64,000 bases of DNA from RBG-13-68-16 sp041494245. GTDB taxonomy: Bacteria > Acidobacteriota > Thermoanaerobaculia > Thermoanaerobaculales > Thermoanaerobaculaceae. Below, piece after piece: positions 1 through 8,862 of this stretch. Position 1 is the stretch's first letter. Each line of letters opens with the position of its first letter. The stretch is from the NCBI GenBank assembly GCA_041494245.1, contig JBGQAK010000014.1:43236-107235 (forward strand). Reading direction: 5' to 3'. Made by a program: the position numbers and the translations under genes. The notes under the pieces are model-generated. The model was not told where the DNA came from. It saw only the letters and a list, made by a program, of their open reading frames with translations, and ran no database searches.

Positions 1-1081
1 CCGGGGCGAGCCTGCCCTCCTCCGCGGGACCGGGCACCACCCCGAGGGCCACCGAGCGCGAGGAGACCAGCACGCGCCCCTCGACGCCGGCCGGCACGGG
101 CTTCCCCTCGTCGTCCACCACGGTGACCGCGACGCGGTCCATCTGGGTGCCCACCGAGCCCTCCGAGTGCACGGGATCGGAAGAGCGGTCGTAGGTGATC
201 CCGCCGCATTCGGAGCACCCGTAGAAGACGTGCACCTTGTGTCCGGTGGCCGCGTGGAAGGCGCCGGCGTCCCGGGGGGCGAGCGGAGCACCGGCCGTCA
301 GGCACACCCGCAGGTCGGGCAGCCGGGGCAGACCCGGGAGGGTGGCGAGCGTCCTGACCATCGCGGGCACCGCCGGGAAGTGCGCCACGCCCGCCCTGGC
401 CAGGGTGTGGGCAATGGCCGCCGGCAGCGCACACGTCGGGAACGCCAGCGGCGTGCCGGTGAGCAGGAGGGGGATCAGGCACGAACCGATCCCGTACGAG
501 TGCGTGAGCGGGATCGCCGCTAGCGTCACGTCGCCGGGACGGATGCCCATCGTGTTCATGATCTGAATGGTGTCGGCGGCGAGCTGGCGGGTGCCCATGG
601 CGACGGCGCGCGGCAGCCCGGTGGAGCCGGAGGTGAGCTTGAGCACCGCGGCGGCCTCCGGCATGGCGACCGGCTCCGGCTTCCGACGGGCGTCCACAAC
701 GACAGGCCCGCGCTCCAGGACGATCTGCCGCCTGCCGATCCTCTCGCGGGTGGCCACCAGGTACGCCGCACCGACCGCGGCCGCGGCACGCTCCAGCTCA
801 TCTGCTGGCGCCGACGCGTCCACCAGCGCCACCCGGGTGGGAAGCAGTCGGAGCGCGGCGAAGACGCGCACCAGATCGGGACCGTTGGGGAGTGAGAGCA
901 CGACCGCGGAGCCGGGTACGAGCAGGGGCGCGAGGCACCCCCGCTCCTCGAGGATGGAGGCGGCCAGGGCGGCACGGGTAGCGATGATCTCGCCGTCCGG
1001 CCCGATGAGCGCCGGGAGCTCGCCGCCCCCCGCGGCCAGCGCCAGGAAGCGGCGGACGATCGGGCAGGGGGTGTCAGCCAT
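1..1081 (-). CDS. AMP-binding acyl-CoA synthetase/ligase, 3' end outside window
   Basis: The frame is open from ATG at 1081 to the left edge (360 codons), so the C-terminal part is missing. The protein begins MADTPCPIVRR. It carries the adenylate-forming P-loop TSGSTGLPR, the PLTHSYGIGS segment and YGCSECGG, the A5-like motif of ANL enzymes. The family activates a carboxylate with ATP to an acyl-adenylate and transfers it to CoA or a carrier protein; the substrate cannot be read from sequence. The start overlaps the end of the upstream cyclic-nucleotide-binding gene by 8 bases, which suggests translational coupling as the third gene of a minus-strand operon. Confidence 0.85.
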   Translation of the reverse strand, partial: MADTPCPIVRRFLALAAGGGELPALIGPDGEIIATRAALAASILEERGCLAPLLVPGSAVVLSLPNGPDLVRVFAALRLLPTRVALVDASAPADELERAAAAVGAAYLVATRERIGRRQIVLERGPVVVDARRKPEPVAMPEAAAVLKLTSGSTGLPRAVAMGTRQLAADTIQIMNTMGIRPGDVTLAAIPLTHSYGIGSCLIPLLLTGTPLAFPTCALPAAIAHTLARAGVAHFPAVPAMVRTLATLPGLPRLPDLRVCLTAGAPLAPRDAGAFHAATGHKVHVFYGCSECGGITYDRSSDPVHSEGSVGTQMDRVAVTVVDDEGKPVPAGVEGRVLVSSRSVALGVVPGPAEEGRLAP

Positions 1082-1973
1082 TCCCGCCACGCATGCGCGC
1101 GACCATCGCCTCCACCGTGGCGCGGGCGCGTTGCTCGTAGAAGTGCTGCAGCACGGTGCGTACGTCCGGGTACTCTGCCACGATCCTGTCGAGATCCTCC
1201 CCGGAGATCTCGATCAGGGTCGCCGGGGTCGTGGCCACGATCGTCGCGGTCCTCGGCTTGCCGGTGAGCACCGCGACCTCGCCGAAGAACTCTCCCGCGC
1301 CGAGCTGCGCGAGCACCAGTGGCTTCCCGGAGGGGTCGTTGGTGTGGACCGCAACCTCGCCCTCCTCGATCAGGAAGAACGAGGTTCCCGGCTCGCCCTC
1401 CCGCACGATGACCTCCTCGGGGTCGAACGACCGCACCGCCGCGGAGTAGAGGAGCTGCTCGAGCGCTCCCTGCGGGAACTCGGCGAAGAACCGGGAGGCC
1501 GCGCGCTCCCTCTCAAGCTGCTGCTCGGCGGGGTCGGGCTTGGGTTCTGGCGGCGGCGGCGCCGGGGCCGGGCGCGGAGGTTCGGCGTGCTTGAGCTGCT
1601 CCAGCCCTTCCTTCTCGGCGCTCTTGAGCTTGACCTCGGTCTCCCGCTCGGCCGCCTGCTGTGCGGCGATGAGCTGGGCGAGCTCCTTGGTGATGTCCTG
1701 GCGGTTGGGGTCCAGGCGGAGAACCTTGTTGGTCACGGCGATCGCGCGGGCGTAGAACCCCTGCTTGGCGTAGTGTTCCGCAAGCTTACGGTAGACGGAG
1801 ATGGCCTTGGCCCGGTCGCCCGCCATCCCGAGGATCTCGGCTTGGCGAAGTAGGAGGTTGAAGTTCTCCGGGCGTTTCTTGATCTCCTCGGCGATCGCCT
1901 CCAGGGCCAGGGTGTACTCGCGCTGAAAGACGTACTGGTCGAGGAGCTCGAACTTGGGCCTGCCCTTGAACAT
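1074..1973 (-). CDS. TPR plus cyclic-nucleotide-binding domain protein
   Basis: A protein of 299 aa. Residues about 1-95 are helical TPR-like repeats (LAEHYAKQGFYARAIAV, LDPNRQDITKELAQL). A Pro/Ala-rich linker follows, then a cNMP-binding beta-roll over about the last 140 residues with the phosphate-binding cassette GEFFGEVAVLTGKPRTATI, including its conserved Glu and Arg. There is no HTH or catalytic output domain, so it is not a CRP-type regulator; it may be a cAMP or c-di-GMP-responsive adaptor (inference). I start at the ATG at 1973 rather than the ATG four codons upstream (1985), because 1973 forms a TGATG overlap with the amidohydrolase stop. Confidence 0.8.
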   Translation of the reverse strand: MFKGRPKFELLDQYVFQREYTLALEAIAEEIKKRPENFNLLLRQAEILGMAGDRAKAISVYRKLAEHYAKQGFYARAIAVTNKVLRLDPNRQDITKELAQLIAAQQAAERETEVKLKSAEKEGLEQLKHAEPPRPAPAPPPPEPKPDPAEQQLERERAASRFFAEFPQGALEQLLYSAAVRSFDPEEVIVREGEPGTSFFLIEEGEVAVHTNDPSGKPLVLAQLGAGEFFGEVAVLTGKPRTATIVATTPATLIEISGEDLDRIVAEYPDVRTVLQHFYEQRARATVEAMVARMRGGNG

Positions 1974-3313
1974 CAGGACGACCACCCCAGGCGGCGGCTC
2001 ACCGCCTGCGCCGCGGCGCCCGCCTCCTGCCGGATCGCGCGCCCATCCGCGGTGGCCAGCTCGCCGTCCCGGACCACGATCGAACCGTCAACCACGACGT
2101 GCCGCACGGTCTCAACGCCCCCTCCGTACACTACCATGGCCGCGGGGTCGGCGGCCGGCTCCATCGCAAAGTGCTCGCAGGAGAGCACTACGACATCGGC
2201 TCTTCGACCCGGGACCAGCCGCCCCACCTCCTCGCCGAGCCCCAGGACCTGAGCGCCGCGCCACGTCGCCATCTCGAGGACCGTCCAGGGGTCCACCGCC
2301 GCCGCCCCATTGGCGAGGTTGTGCAAAGTGCCGGCGAGCGCCATCTCGTGGAAGATCGAGAGCCGGTTGTTGCAGGGTGGCCCGTCCGCGCCCAGGCCGA
2401 CCCGTACCCCGCGCCTGAGCAGGCCGGGCAGGTCGGCGATCCCCGAGGCCAGCTTCAGGTTGGCCCCGGGGCAGTGCGCCACCCCGGTCTGCGTCCCGGC
2501 CAGCAGACCCACCTCGTCCTCGTCCAGGTGCACGCAGTGGGCGAGGACCGTGTCGGGGCCGGCGATGCCCACGTCGGCGAGGAAGGCGGCGTTCCCGCGG
2601 CCGGTCAGGGCGCGAACGGCTCGGGTCTCGTCCGCGTTCTCGCTCGCGTGGGTGTGGAGCAGGAAGCCGCGCTGGCGGGCAAGCGCCGCGCACCCTGCGA
2701 GCAGCTCCCGCGAGCAGGAGAGCGCGAAGCGCGGTGCCACCGCGTAGCGGAGCCGCCCGCCCGCCGCGCCGTGCCAGCGCGACCCGAGCGCCTCCGCGGC
2801 GGCGAGCGACTCCTCGCGATCCTCCAGCAGGCCGGCCGGCACCCCCTTGCCGGTGTCCATGTGGCACTTGCCCGAGGCGAACCGGATGCCCAGGTCTCTG
2901 GCGGCTGCGAACACCGCGTCCTGGCCGTGGGTCGTGCCCATGTCGAGCGCCGAGGTGGTCCCGCCGGCGAGCAGCTCGGCGATCCCGAGTCGCGCCGCCG
3001 CAGCGACCTCCTCGGACCGGAGCGCCGCCTCGTACGGCCAAATGCGCTCGGACAGCCAGCGCAGGAGCGGCAAACCCTCCGCCCGGTACCTGGCCAGGGT
3101 CTGCACGACGTGGACGTGGGCCTGGACGAACCCCGGGAGCACGAGCGCGTCGCGGGCGTCGAGCACCGCGCAGTCCTCACCCGCCTGCAGGCCGGGTGCG
3201 ACGGCGGCGACCCGCCCACCCTCGAGCAGGACATCCGCCGCGAACCACTCGCCGCGGGTCGCCATGGGCACCACCACGCCACCGCGGACCAGCACCGAGG
3301 ACTGGGCACCCAT
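1973..3313 (-). CDS. amidohydrolase of the TRZ/ATZ (MtaD/SsnA-like) family
   Basis: A 446-aa metal-dependent hydrolase. Ligands expected for the family are visible: HVHVV near the N-terminus, HTHASEN in the middle, AHCVHLDEDE, and the metal Asp in GLGADGPPCNNR. The layout matches S-adenosylhomocysteine/5'-methylthioadenosine deaminases and related aminohydrolases, which act on exocyclic amino groups of purines or triazines. The substrate is not determinable here. The start is ATG at 3313 (MGAQSSVLVRGG); the open frame extends further upstream but that part looks non-coding. It is the first gene of a three-gene overlapping operon and is divergent from the histidine kinase at 3397. Confidence 0.85.
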   Translation of the reverse strand: MGAQSSVLVRGGVVVPMATRGEWFAADVLLEGGRVAAVAPGLQAGEDCAVLDARDALVLPGFVQAHVHVVQTLARYRAEGLPLLRWLSERIWPYEAALRSEEVAAAARLGIAELLAGGTTSALDMGTTHGQDAVFAAARDLGIRFASGKCHMDTGKGVPAGLLEDREESLAAAEALGSRWHGAAGGRLRYAVAPRFALSCSRELLAGCAALARQRGFLLHTHASENADETRAVRALTGRGNAAFLADVGIAGPDTVLAHCVHLDEDEVGLLAGTQTGVAHCPGANLKLASGIADLPGLLRRGVRVGLGADGPPCNNRLSIFHEMALAGTLHNLANGAAAVDPWTVLEMATWRGAQVLGLGEEVGRLVPGRRADVVVLSCEHFAMEPAADPAAMVVYGGGVETVRHVVVDGSIVVRDGELATADGRAIRQEAGAAAQAVSRRLGWSS

Positions 3314-3384
3314 CGTGATTCGATTCTCGTGGCCGGCCCATGCGGTGTCAAATCCTTGCAAGGCTCCAGGGCGGCGTGTGTGGC

Positions 3385-3390
3385 TATACT
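3385..3390 (+). promoter_or_regulatory. -10 element of a likely leaderless histidine-kinase transcript
   Basis: TATACT ends 6 bases before the GTG start at 3397, so transcription would begin at or within a base or two of the start codon. No Shine-Dalgarno sequence fits in the gap. A TTGCAA at 3356 is too far (23 bp) for a normal -35. Confidence 0.5.
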
Positions 3391-3396
3391 GCCGGC

Positions 3397-4812
3397 GTGC
3401 GCGACGCAACACGTCTCGGGCTCGGCCATCTGGTGGCGTTCGTGGCCGTTGCTCTGGTGCTCAACGTGCAGTTCACCTGGTGGGTGGTGTACTCCCTGCG
3501 CGACAACCGCGACAGGCTGGACCTGGAGCGCGCGCTCTTCGCCGCCCGCGTCGAAGGCACGGCCCTGCGCCTGACGGTCCAGATCGAGGAGGCCGAACGC
3601 CGCATCTCGATCCTCCCCCCGGGGGTCATCCCGTCGCCCACCTCTCCGTTCGTCGAGGTCCGGGTGGTGGACGTGCTGCCGACGGCCGACGGCGCGCCCG
3701 CCGGCCAGGCTGCCACGTCCGCGGCAGGCTGGATCATGGTGGACGGGCGCGCGGCGTTCGCGCGGCAGCTGGGGCGCGGTCGGATGGCGGTGGCGTACCT
3801 CCAACCGCAGACCCCCTACCGCTGGCTCGCCGCCATCGACCCCACGCTGCAGCTCGTGGATCGTGACGAGGTCCAGGCGAGCCGGCCCCACGCCACCCTG
3901 GGCGCGCCGTTCCAGCGCCTGGAGGTGACCCCGGACTTCCACCGGTGGGAAGAGCTGGTGGACCGCTACCGGCAGCGCGTCATCGGGGTGCTGGGCGAGG
4001 GGGCTGCGTTCCTGGCCGCGATGGTGACGGCCGTGGTGCTCCTCTGGCGGGTCATGCGCCGCGAGGGGTCGCTGGAGCGTCAGCACCAGAGCTTCATCTC
4101 GGCCGTGACCCACGAGCTCAAGACCCCGATCGCGGGCATCCGGCTGGCGCTGGAGACCGTGCTCGCCGGGCGCGTGGACGGTGAGGGCAGGACCCGCTTC
4201 CTGAGCAACGCCCTGGCGGACTCGGAGCGCCTCGCCGACCTCGTCGAGAAGGTGCTCGAGGTCACCCGCTACACCGGGGGGGCCCACCGCCTCCGCATGG
4301 AGCTCGGCAGCTTCACCCAGCTCCTGGAGGATGAGGTCCTGGTGGCCGAGAGGAGGGTGTCGGCCCGCGGCGGCGTGCTGGAGGCCGCGGTGACCCCCGG
4401 TGTGCAGTGCACGTTCGACGCCGAGGCGATGGCGATCGTGATCTCGAACCTTATCGAGAATGCTCTCAAGTACGCGCAGGAGGGGGCGCCGCGCGTCTGG
4501 GTGCAGCTCCGCCTGGAGCGCGGGGAGGCGGTGCTCGAGGTGCGGGACAACGGCGTCGGGATCGCACCCGCCGAGCTGGAGAGTATTTTCAAGCCGTTCT
4601 ACCGCTCGGCCGACAAGGTGACCCGGCGCACCCCTGGCACCGGCATCGGGCTCTACGTCGCGCGCGAGATCGTGAACGCCCACGGGGGCAGGCTCATCGC
4701 TTCGAGTCCCGGCGCCGGGCGCGGCGCGACCCTCCGGCTCTCCCTCCCGGGCGCGGAGGTACTACCGGACGAGGAGTTTTCCGAGTACATTGGTGGGCGC
4801 GATGCGAGGTGA
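3397..4812 (+). CDS. membrane sensor histidine kinase
   Basis: A 471-aa kinase. One transmembrane helix lies near the N-terminus (LVAFVAVALVLNVQF) and a second follows a periplasmic sensor region of about 190 aa (GAAFLAAMVTAVVLLW). The dimerisation/phosphoacceptor H-box is SAVTHELKTPIAG (His about residue 239), followed by N-box NLIENALKYA, G1 DNGVGIAP and G2 GTGIGLYVA. It autophosphorylates on His and should pass phosphate to the response regulator encoded 3 bases downstream. The GTG start at 3397 is chosen because a -10 hexamer sits just upstream; the longer frame from 3340 would run through the promoter. Confidence 0.9.
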   Translation: MRDATRLGLGHLVAFVAVALVLNVQFTWWVVYSLRDNRDRLDLERALFAARVEGTALRLTVQIEEAERRISILPPGVIPSPTSPFVEVRVVDVLPTADGAPAGQAATSAAGWIMVDGRAAFARQLGRGRMAVAYLQPQTPYRWLAAIDPTLQLVDRDEVQASRPHATLGAPFQRLEVTPDFHRWEELVDRYRQRVIGVLGEGAAFLAAMVTAVVLLWRVMRREGSLERQHQSFISAVTHELKTPIAGIRLALETVLAGRVDGEGRTRFLSNALADSERLADLVEKVLEVTRYTGGAHRLRMELGSFTQLLEDEVLVAERRVSARGGVLEAAVTPGVQCTFDAEAMAIVISNLIENALKYAQEGAPRVWVQLRLERGEAVLEVRDNGVGIAPAELESIFKPFYRSADKVTRRTPGTGIGLYVAREIVNAHGGRLIASSPGAGRGATLRLSLPGAEVLPDEEFSEYIGGRDAR

Positions 4813-4815
4813 TCT

Positions 4816-5526
4816 ATGGCGAGTCGCGTGCTGATCGTCGAGGATGAGCAGCACCTGGCCGAGGCTCTGGCGCACAACCTCAAGTTCGAAGGGTACGAGA
4901 CCGCGGTCGCCGGCGACGGAGAGACCGCGCTCGAACGCCTGGCGGCCGAGGACTTCGACCTGGTAGTGCTGGACGTGATGCTCCCGGGCATCTCGGGGTT
5001 CGATGTGTGCGCGCGGCTGCGGGAGGGCGGCAATCGGGTGCCGGTGCTCTTCCTGACCGCGCGCAACACCGACGCCGACCGCATTGCGGGCCTCCGCCAC
5101 GGCGGCGACGACTACATGACCAAGCCGTTCCTGCTCGAGGAGATGGTGCTGCGCATCCGCGGCATCCTGCGCCGGCAGGAGTGGTACCAGACCCCGGTGG
5201 CGGAGCGCGGGGTCTTCCACTTCGGCGACAACGAGGTGAATTTCCGGACGTTCCGCGCCAAGCGGCCGCGCGGCGAGGTCGAGCTTACCGAGAAGGAGTG
5301 CATGTTGATGAAGCTGCTGGTGGAGCGGCAGGGGCAGGTGGTCTCCCGGGAGCTCATCCTGGAGCGCGTCTGGGGGTACAAGTACGGTTCCTCCTCCCGC
5401 ACCATCGACAACTTCATCGTCCGCCTGCGCCGGTACTTCGAGTCCGACCCCCGGCGGCCCAAGTTCATTCACTCGGTTCGGGGCGTCGGCTACAGGTTCA
5501 CCCCGGAGGGGGAACCCCAGGGTTGA
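4816..5526 (+). CDS. OmpR/PhoB-family response regulator
   Basis: A 236-aa protein with an N-terminal receiver (acidic EDE near residue 10, phosphoacceptor Asp about 53 in VVLDVMLPG, Thr in FLTARN, Lys in MTKPF). A C-terminal winged-helix domain ends in the typical RTIDNFIVRLRRYFE and RGVGYRF motifs. It starts 3 bases after the kinase stop, so the two form a canonical two-component operon. Target genes are unknown; recA follows 83 bases downstream, but that neighbourhood does not prove regulation. Confidence 0.93.
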   Translation: MASRVLIVEDEQHLAEALAHNLKFEGYETAVAGDGETALERLAAEDFDLVVLDVMLPGISGFDVCARLREGGNRVPVLFLTARNTDADRIAGLRHGGDDYMTKPFLLEEMVLRIRGILRRQEWYQTPVAERGVFHFGDNEVNFRTFRAKRPRGEVELTEKECMLMKLLVERQGQVVSRELILERVWGYKYGSSSRTIDNFIVRLRRYFESDPRRPKFIHSVRGVGYRFTPEGEPQG

Positions 5527-5609
5527 CGGAACGGCTCCGACGCCCTAGCTTTGTGGTACGACCTTCAGGCCGTCCCGTCCACGCCTGACCCCACGAGAGA
5601 GGTGTCACC

Positions 5610-6638
5610 ATGCCTGAGTACAACCAAGAGAAGCTCAAGGCCCTGGAGACTGCCGTCGCGCAGATCGAACGGCAGTTCGGCAAGGGCTCGATCATGCGCC
5701 TCGGCGCCCAGGAGGCAGTGAACGTCCACGTCATCCCGACGGGGTCCATAGGCTTGGATGCGGCGCTGGGCGTGGGCGGGATCCCGCGCGGCAGGGTCAG
5801 CGAGATCTACGGGCCCGAGTCCTCTGGCAAGACGACGCTGGCGCTTCACGTGATCGCGCAGGCGCAGAAGGCCGGCGGGCTGGCGGCGTTCATCGACGCC
5901 GAGCACGCCCTCGACCCGGAGTACTGCGGCAAGCTGGGAGTGGACGTCGACAACCTGCTGGTGGCGCAGCCCGACAACGGCGAGCAGGCCCTCGAGATCG
6001 CCGAGACCCTGATCCGGTCCGGTTCCGTGGACGTGATCGTGGTGGACTCGGTGGCCGCGCTCGTTCCGCGCGCCGAGCTGGAAGGCGAGATGGGAGATGC
6101 GTCGGTCGGCCTGCAGGCGCGCCTGATGTCCCAGGCGATGCGCAAGCTCACCGGTATCGTCTCCAAGTCCAAGACCAGCGTGATCTTCATCAACCAGATC
6201 CGCGAGAAGATCGGGGTGATGTTCGGCAACCCCGAGACCACCACCGGGGGGCGTGCCCTCAAGTTCTACGCCTCCATCCGGCTGGACATCCGGCGCATCG
6301 GAGCGATCAAGTCGGGTGAGGAATCGGTGGGCAACCGGACCAAAGTCAAGGTCGTCAAGAACAAGGTGGCGGCGCCGTTCCGGGTGGCGGAGTTCGACCT
6401 TATGTACGGCGAGGGCATCTCCAAGTCCGGCGAGCTGCTCGACCTCGGCCTGGAACACCGGCTGCTCACCAAGTCCGGGACGTGGCTCTCGTACGGCGAC
6501 ACCCGCCTCGGTCAGGGGCGGGAGAACGCCCGGGCGTTCCTGAAGGAGCACCCCGAAGTCGTGACCGAGCTCGAGGAGAAGCTGCGCGCGATGCTGCCGA
6601 CGCTAGCGCGTCCGGCCTCGGCCGCCGACGAATCGTGA
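5610..6638 (+). CDS. recA: recombinase RecA
   Basis: A 342-aa RecA, normal length. The Walker A motif GPESSGKT lies at about 68-75, the catalytic region contains the Glu of FIDAEHALDP, Walker B is VIVVDSVAAL, the L1/L2 loop regions are present (including FINQIREKIGVMFGNPETT) and the C-terminal domain is intact. It forms ATP-dependent filaments on single-stranded DNA for homologous recombination and stimulates LexA-type self-cleavage. A GAGAGAGG Shine-Dalgarno precedes ATG 5610. I could not identify a LexA operator with confidence in the short upstream gap. Confidence 0.98.
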   Translation: MPEYNQEKLKALETAVAQIERQFGKGSIMRLGAQEAVNVHVIPTGSIGLDAALGVGGIPRGRVSEIYGPESSGKTTLALHVIAQAQKAGGLAAFIDAEHALDPEYCGKLGVDVDNLLVAQPDNGEQALEIAETLIRSGSVDVIVVDSVAALVPRAELEGEMGDASVGLQARLMSQAMRKLTGIVSKSKTSVIFINQIREKIGVMFGNPETTTGGRALKFYASIRLDIRRIGAIKSGEESVGNRTKVKVVKNKVAAPFRVAEFDLMYGEGISKSGELLDLGLEHRLLTKSGTWLSYGDTRLGQGRENARAFLKEHPEVVTELEEKLRAMLPTLARPASAADES

Positions 6639-6657
6639 AGACCGGGATTTGGGCTCA

Positions 6658-6697
6658 GGGCTCCGGGGCCCGTGGTCGCGCTCAGACCCCGGAGCCC
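6658..6697. repeat. GC-rich inverted repeat downstream of recA
   Basis: GGGCTCCGGGG (6658-6668) pairs perfectly with CCCCGGAGCCC (6687-6697) around an 18-base loop. It lies between recA and the next start in low-complexity GC sequence. No T-tract follows, so a rho-independent terminator is not supported. Similar words recur near 28.8 kb. Confidence 0.6.
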
Positions 6698-6738
6698 GGG
6701 CCCCGGACCCCACCGCGACGAGCACCGCGAGTCGCGGC

Positions 6739-7740
6739 ATGAAAGCGTGGTTCGCGCAGCGCTACGGGCCGCCCGAGGTCCTGCGCCTGGTTGAGCTCCC
6801 AGATCCGATCCCGGGGCCGGGGGAGGTGCTCGTCCGGGTGCGCGCCATCGGCCTCAACTTCGCCGACTGTGCGGCGCGGCTCGGTGTCTACCCGCGTGTC
6901 CCGAAGGCGCCGTTTGTCCCCGGCATGGAGGTGAGTGGAGAGGTCGTGGCGCTGGGCGAGGGGGCTGCCGGGCCACCCGCGGGCACGCCGGTCGCCGCGG
7001 TCACGCTCTTCGGGGGGCACGCGGAGCTCGTCAACGTGCGGGCCCGCTTCCTGCGGCCGTTGCCTGCGGGCGTGGACTTCGTGACGGGAGCATCGTTGGC
7101 GGTCACGGGCCTGACCGCGGACCACGCGCTGTTCACGGTCGGACGGGTGCGCGCCGGGGAGCGGGTCGTGATCACCGCGGCGGCCGGCGGTGTCGGCACC
7201 ATCGCGGTGCAGATGGCGGCCAGGGCGGGCGCCCAGGTACTCGCGGTGGCGTCGACGCCGGCCAAGCTCGAGCTGGCGCTCTCACTCGGTGCCCATGAGG
7301 CAACGGGCTACGAGGGCTACCGCGAGGCGCTTGCCGGCGGCGCGGACGTCGTGGTGGACGCGGTGGGCGGCGCGCTCTTCCGAACCGGGTGGAGGGCACT
7401 TCGGCCGGATGGGCGCTACGTCCTCTACGGTTTCGCCGCCGCGCTCGGCCCGCGGCGGGTCCGCTACGCGCGGGCGGCGCTCGAGCTCGCGCGCATGGGA
7501 CTCGTGTTTCCCTCGACCCTCGTCCAGCCCTGCCGCACCCTCGCGGGCTTCAACCTCTCCCTCGTGCCGCATCTGACGGAGGAGCTCCAGGCCCGCTTCG
7601 CCCGCCTCGAGGGGATGCTGGCCAAGGGGAGCCTCAAAGCGGTCGTGGGTGCGGTGTTCCCGTTCGCGGAACTTCCCGAGGCGCATGCGCTCCTGCAGGG
7701 GCGCGGCTCCACCGGCAAGGTGGTGGTCACGGTTCCCTGA
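6739..7740 (+). CDS. NADPH:quinone oxidoreductase-like medium-chain dehydrogenase
   Basis: A 333-aa MDR-superfamily protein. The N-terminal GroES-like domain includes GPGEVLVRVRAIGLNFAD and lacks the catalytic and structural zinc cysteines of alcohol dehydrogenases. The Rossmann domain has AAAGGVGTIAVQMAARAGA. This fits zinc-independent quinone oxidoreductases, which reduce quinones or enones with NADPH. The ATG at 6739 (MKAWFAQRYG) is chosen because the frame upstream runs through a GC-rich inverted repeat and does not resemble protein. Its physiological substrate is unknown. Confidence 0.85.
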   Translation: MKAWFAQRYGPPEVLRLVELPDPIPGPGEVLVRVRAIGLNFADCAARLGVYPRVPKAPFVPGMEVSGEVVALGEGAAGPPAGTPVAAVTLFGGHAELVNVRARFLRPLPAGVDFVTGASLAVTGLTADHALFTVGRVRAGERVVITAAAGGVGTIAVQMAARAGAQVLAVASTPAKLELALSLGAHEATGYEGYREALAGGADVVVDAVGGALFRTGWRALRPDGRYVLYGFAAALGPRRVRYARAALELARMGLVFPSTLVQPCRTLAGFNLSLVPHLTEELQARFARLEGMLAKGSLKAVVGAVFPFAELPEAHALLQGRGSTGKVVVTVP

Positions 7741-7829
7741 CGGGCGTCACTCCCCTGGTCCCGACTTCGACGCCGTCCTGGCCGCGCCACGCCCCCGCCC
7801 TTAAACGCTGCACCCCTTGCGTCCGCGCG

Positions 7830-8789
7830 TCAGGGCTGGCCGGTGTCGGGACCGGTCCCGGCCCGCTCGCCCAGCACCTCGAAGCGGGCGGCGTTCTTCC
7901 CCTCCTGCTTCACCTCGTACATCAGGTTGTCGGCGGCACGGATCAGATCGTCGGCGCCGCACGCACCGTTCGCGCAGGTGACCGCGCCGAGGCTGAAGGA
8001 GGTCCGCCAGCGCTTCGCGGCTCCACCCTCGTGAAGCTTGGCCTGCAGCCTGCCCAGCACGGCCTGCGCCTCGACGCGGTCCGTCGCGGGCAGGAGGATG
8101 GCGAACTCGTCGCCGCCCAGCCGCGCCAGCAGGTCCGGATCGCGCAGGTTCCCCCGGATCGTCTGGGCGATCTCTCGGAGCGCCCTGTCGCCCGCGTCGT
8201 GGCCGAAGCGGTCGTTGACCTGCTTGAAATCGTCGATGTCGAGGTAGGCCAGGGTCACGGCCGTGCGCGTTCGGCGGTTGCGGGACAGCTCGACCCCGAG
8301 CGCCTCGTAAAATGACCTGGTGTTTGGCAGGCCGGTGACGAAATCGGTGCGCGCCACCTCGCGTTCCCAGTCGACCAGCGCCCGCAGCTGCGAGATCATG
8401 TACGCGAGCAGCGCGAACGAGGCGACGTTGGCCGTTGTGTTCCACCACAGCACGTAGGGCCTCACGGCCAACCACTCGGGGCCGTTGGCCAACGCCGAGC
8501 CCAGGGCGCTCAGCGCAACGGCGAAGAAGCCCCACCTCCGGCCGACGTACCACGACACCATGGCGATGGAGGGCCAGTAGAAGATGTAGAAGCGCAGCTC
8601 CGGCCCCGTCAAGTAGTCGGCCACGGTCACGATCGCGATCAGTAGCACACCGATGACCACGACGAGCTTCCCCGAACGTTGCTCCAGGTCACTCAGGAAC
8701 GTCGGACCGGCGTGGCGCGGTCGCGACGACGAGAGCCGGGCGCCGCCTGGGCGGCCGGCGCCGGCCGACGCGCTCGGTACGTTCGCCAT
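7830..8789 (-). CDS. membrane-anchored diguanylate cyclase (GGDEF)
   Basis: A 319-aa protein. An N-terminal region of about 30 residues is followed by several hydrophobic helices (LVVVIGVLLIAIVTVADYL through ASFALLAYMISQL), which form a small MASE-like membrane sensor. The GGDEF domain contains RLGGDEFAILLP, the intact active-site loop for condensing two GTP into c-di-GMP. An RDPD inhibitory I-site lies exactly five residues before GGDEF, so product feedback inhibition is expected. It is convergent with the upstream oxidoreductase and divergent from the NtrC-like regulator. Confidence 0.9.
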   Translation of the reverse strand: MANVPSASAGAGRPGGARLSSSRPRHAGPTFLSDLEQRSGKLVVVIGVLLIAIVTVADYLTGPELRFYIFYWPSIAMVSWYVGRRWGFFAVALSALGSALANGPEWLAVRPYVLWWNTTANVASFALLAYMISQLRALVDWEREVARTDFVTGLPNTRSFYEALGVELSRNRRTRTAVTLAYLDIDDFKQVNDRFGHDAGDRALREIAQTIRGNLRDPDLLARLGGDEFAILLPATDRVEAQAVLGRLQAKLHEGGAAKRWRTSFSLGAVTCANGACGADDLIRAADNLMYEVKQEGKNAARFEVLGERAGTGPDTGQP

Positions 8790-8848
8790 TGGAGCTCAGG
8801 GTATCAGGTCTCCCGCCGGAGGGCCGCGCGGTGCCGTTGCGCGTGGAG

Positions 8849-8854
8849 TAAACT
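8849..8854 (+). promoter_or_regulatory. -10 element of a likely leaderless NtrC-type regulator transcript
   Basis: TAAACT ends 8 bases before the GTG at 8863. No Shine-Dalgarno is present in the intervening bases CTCGCTCT. Confidence 0.4.
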
Positions 8855-8862
8855 CTCGCTCT

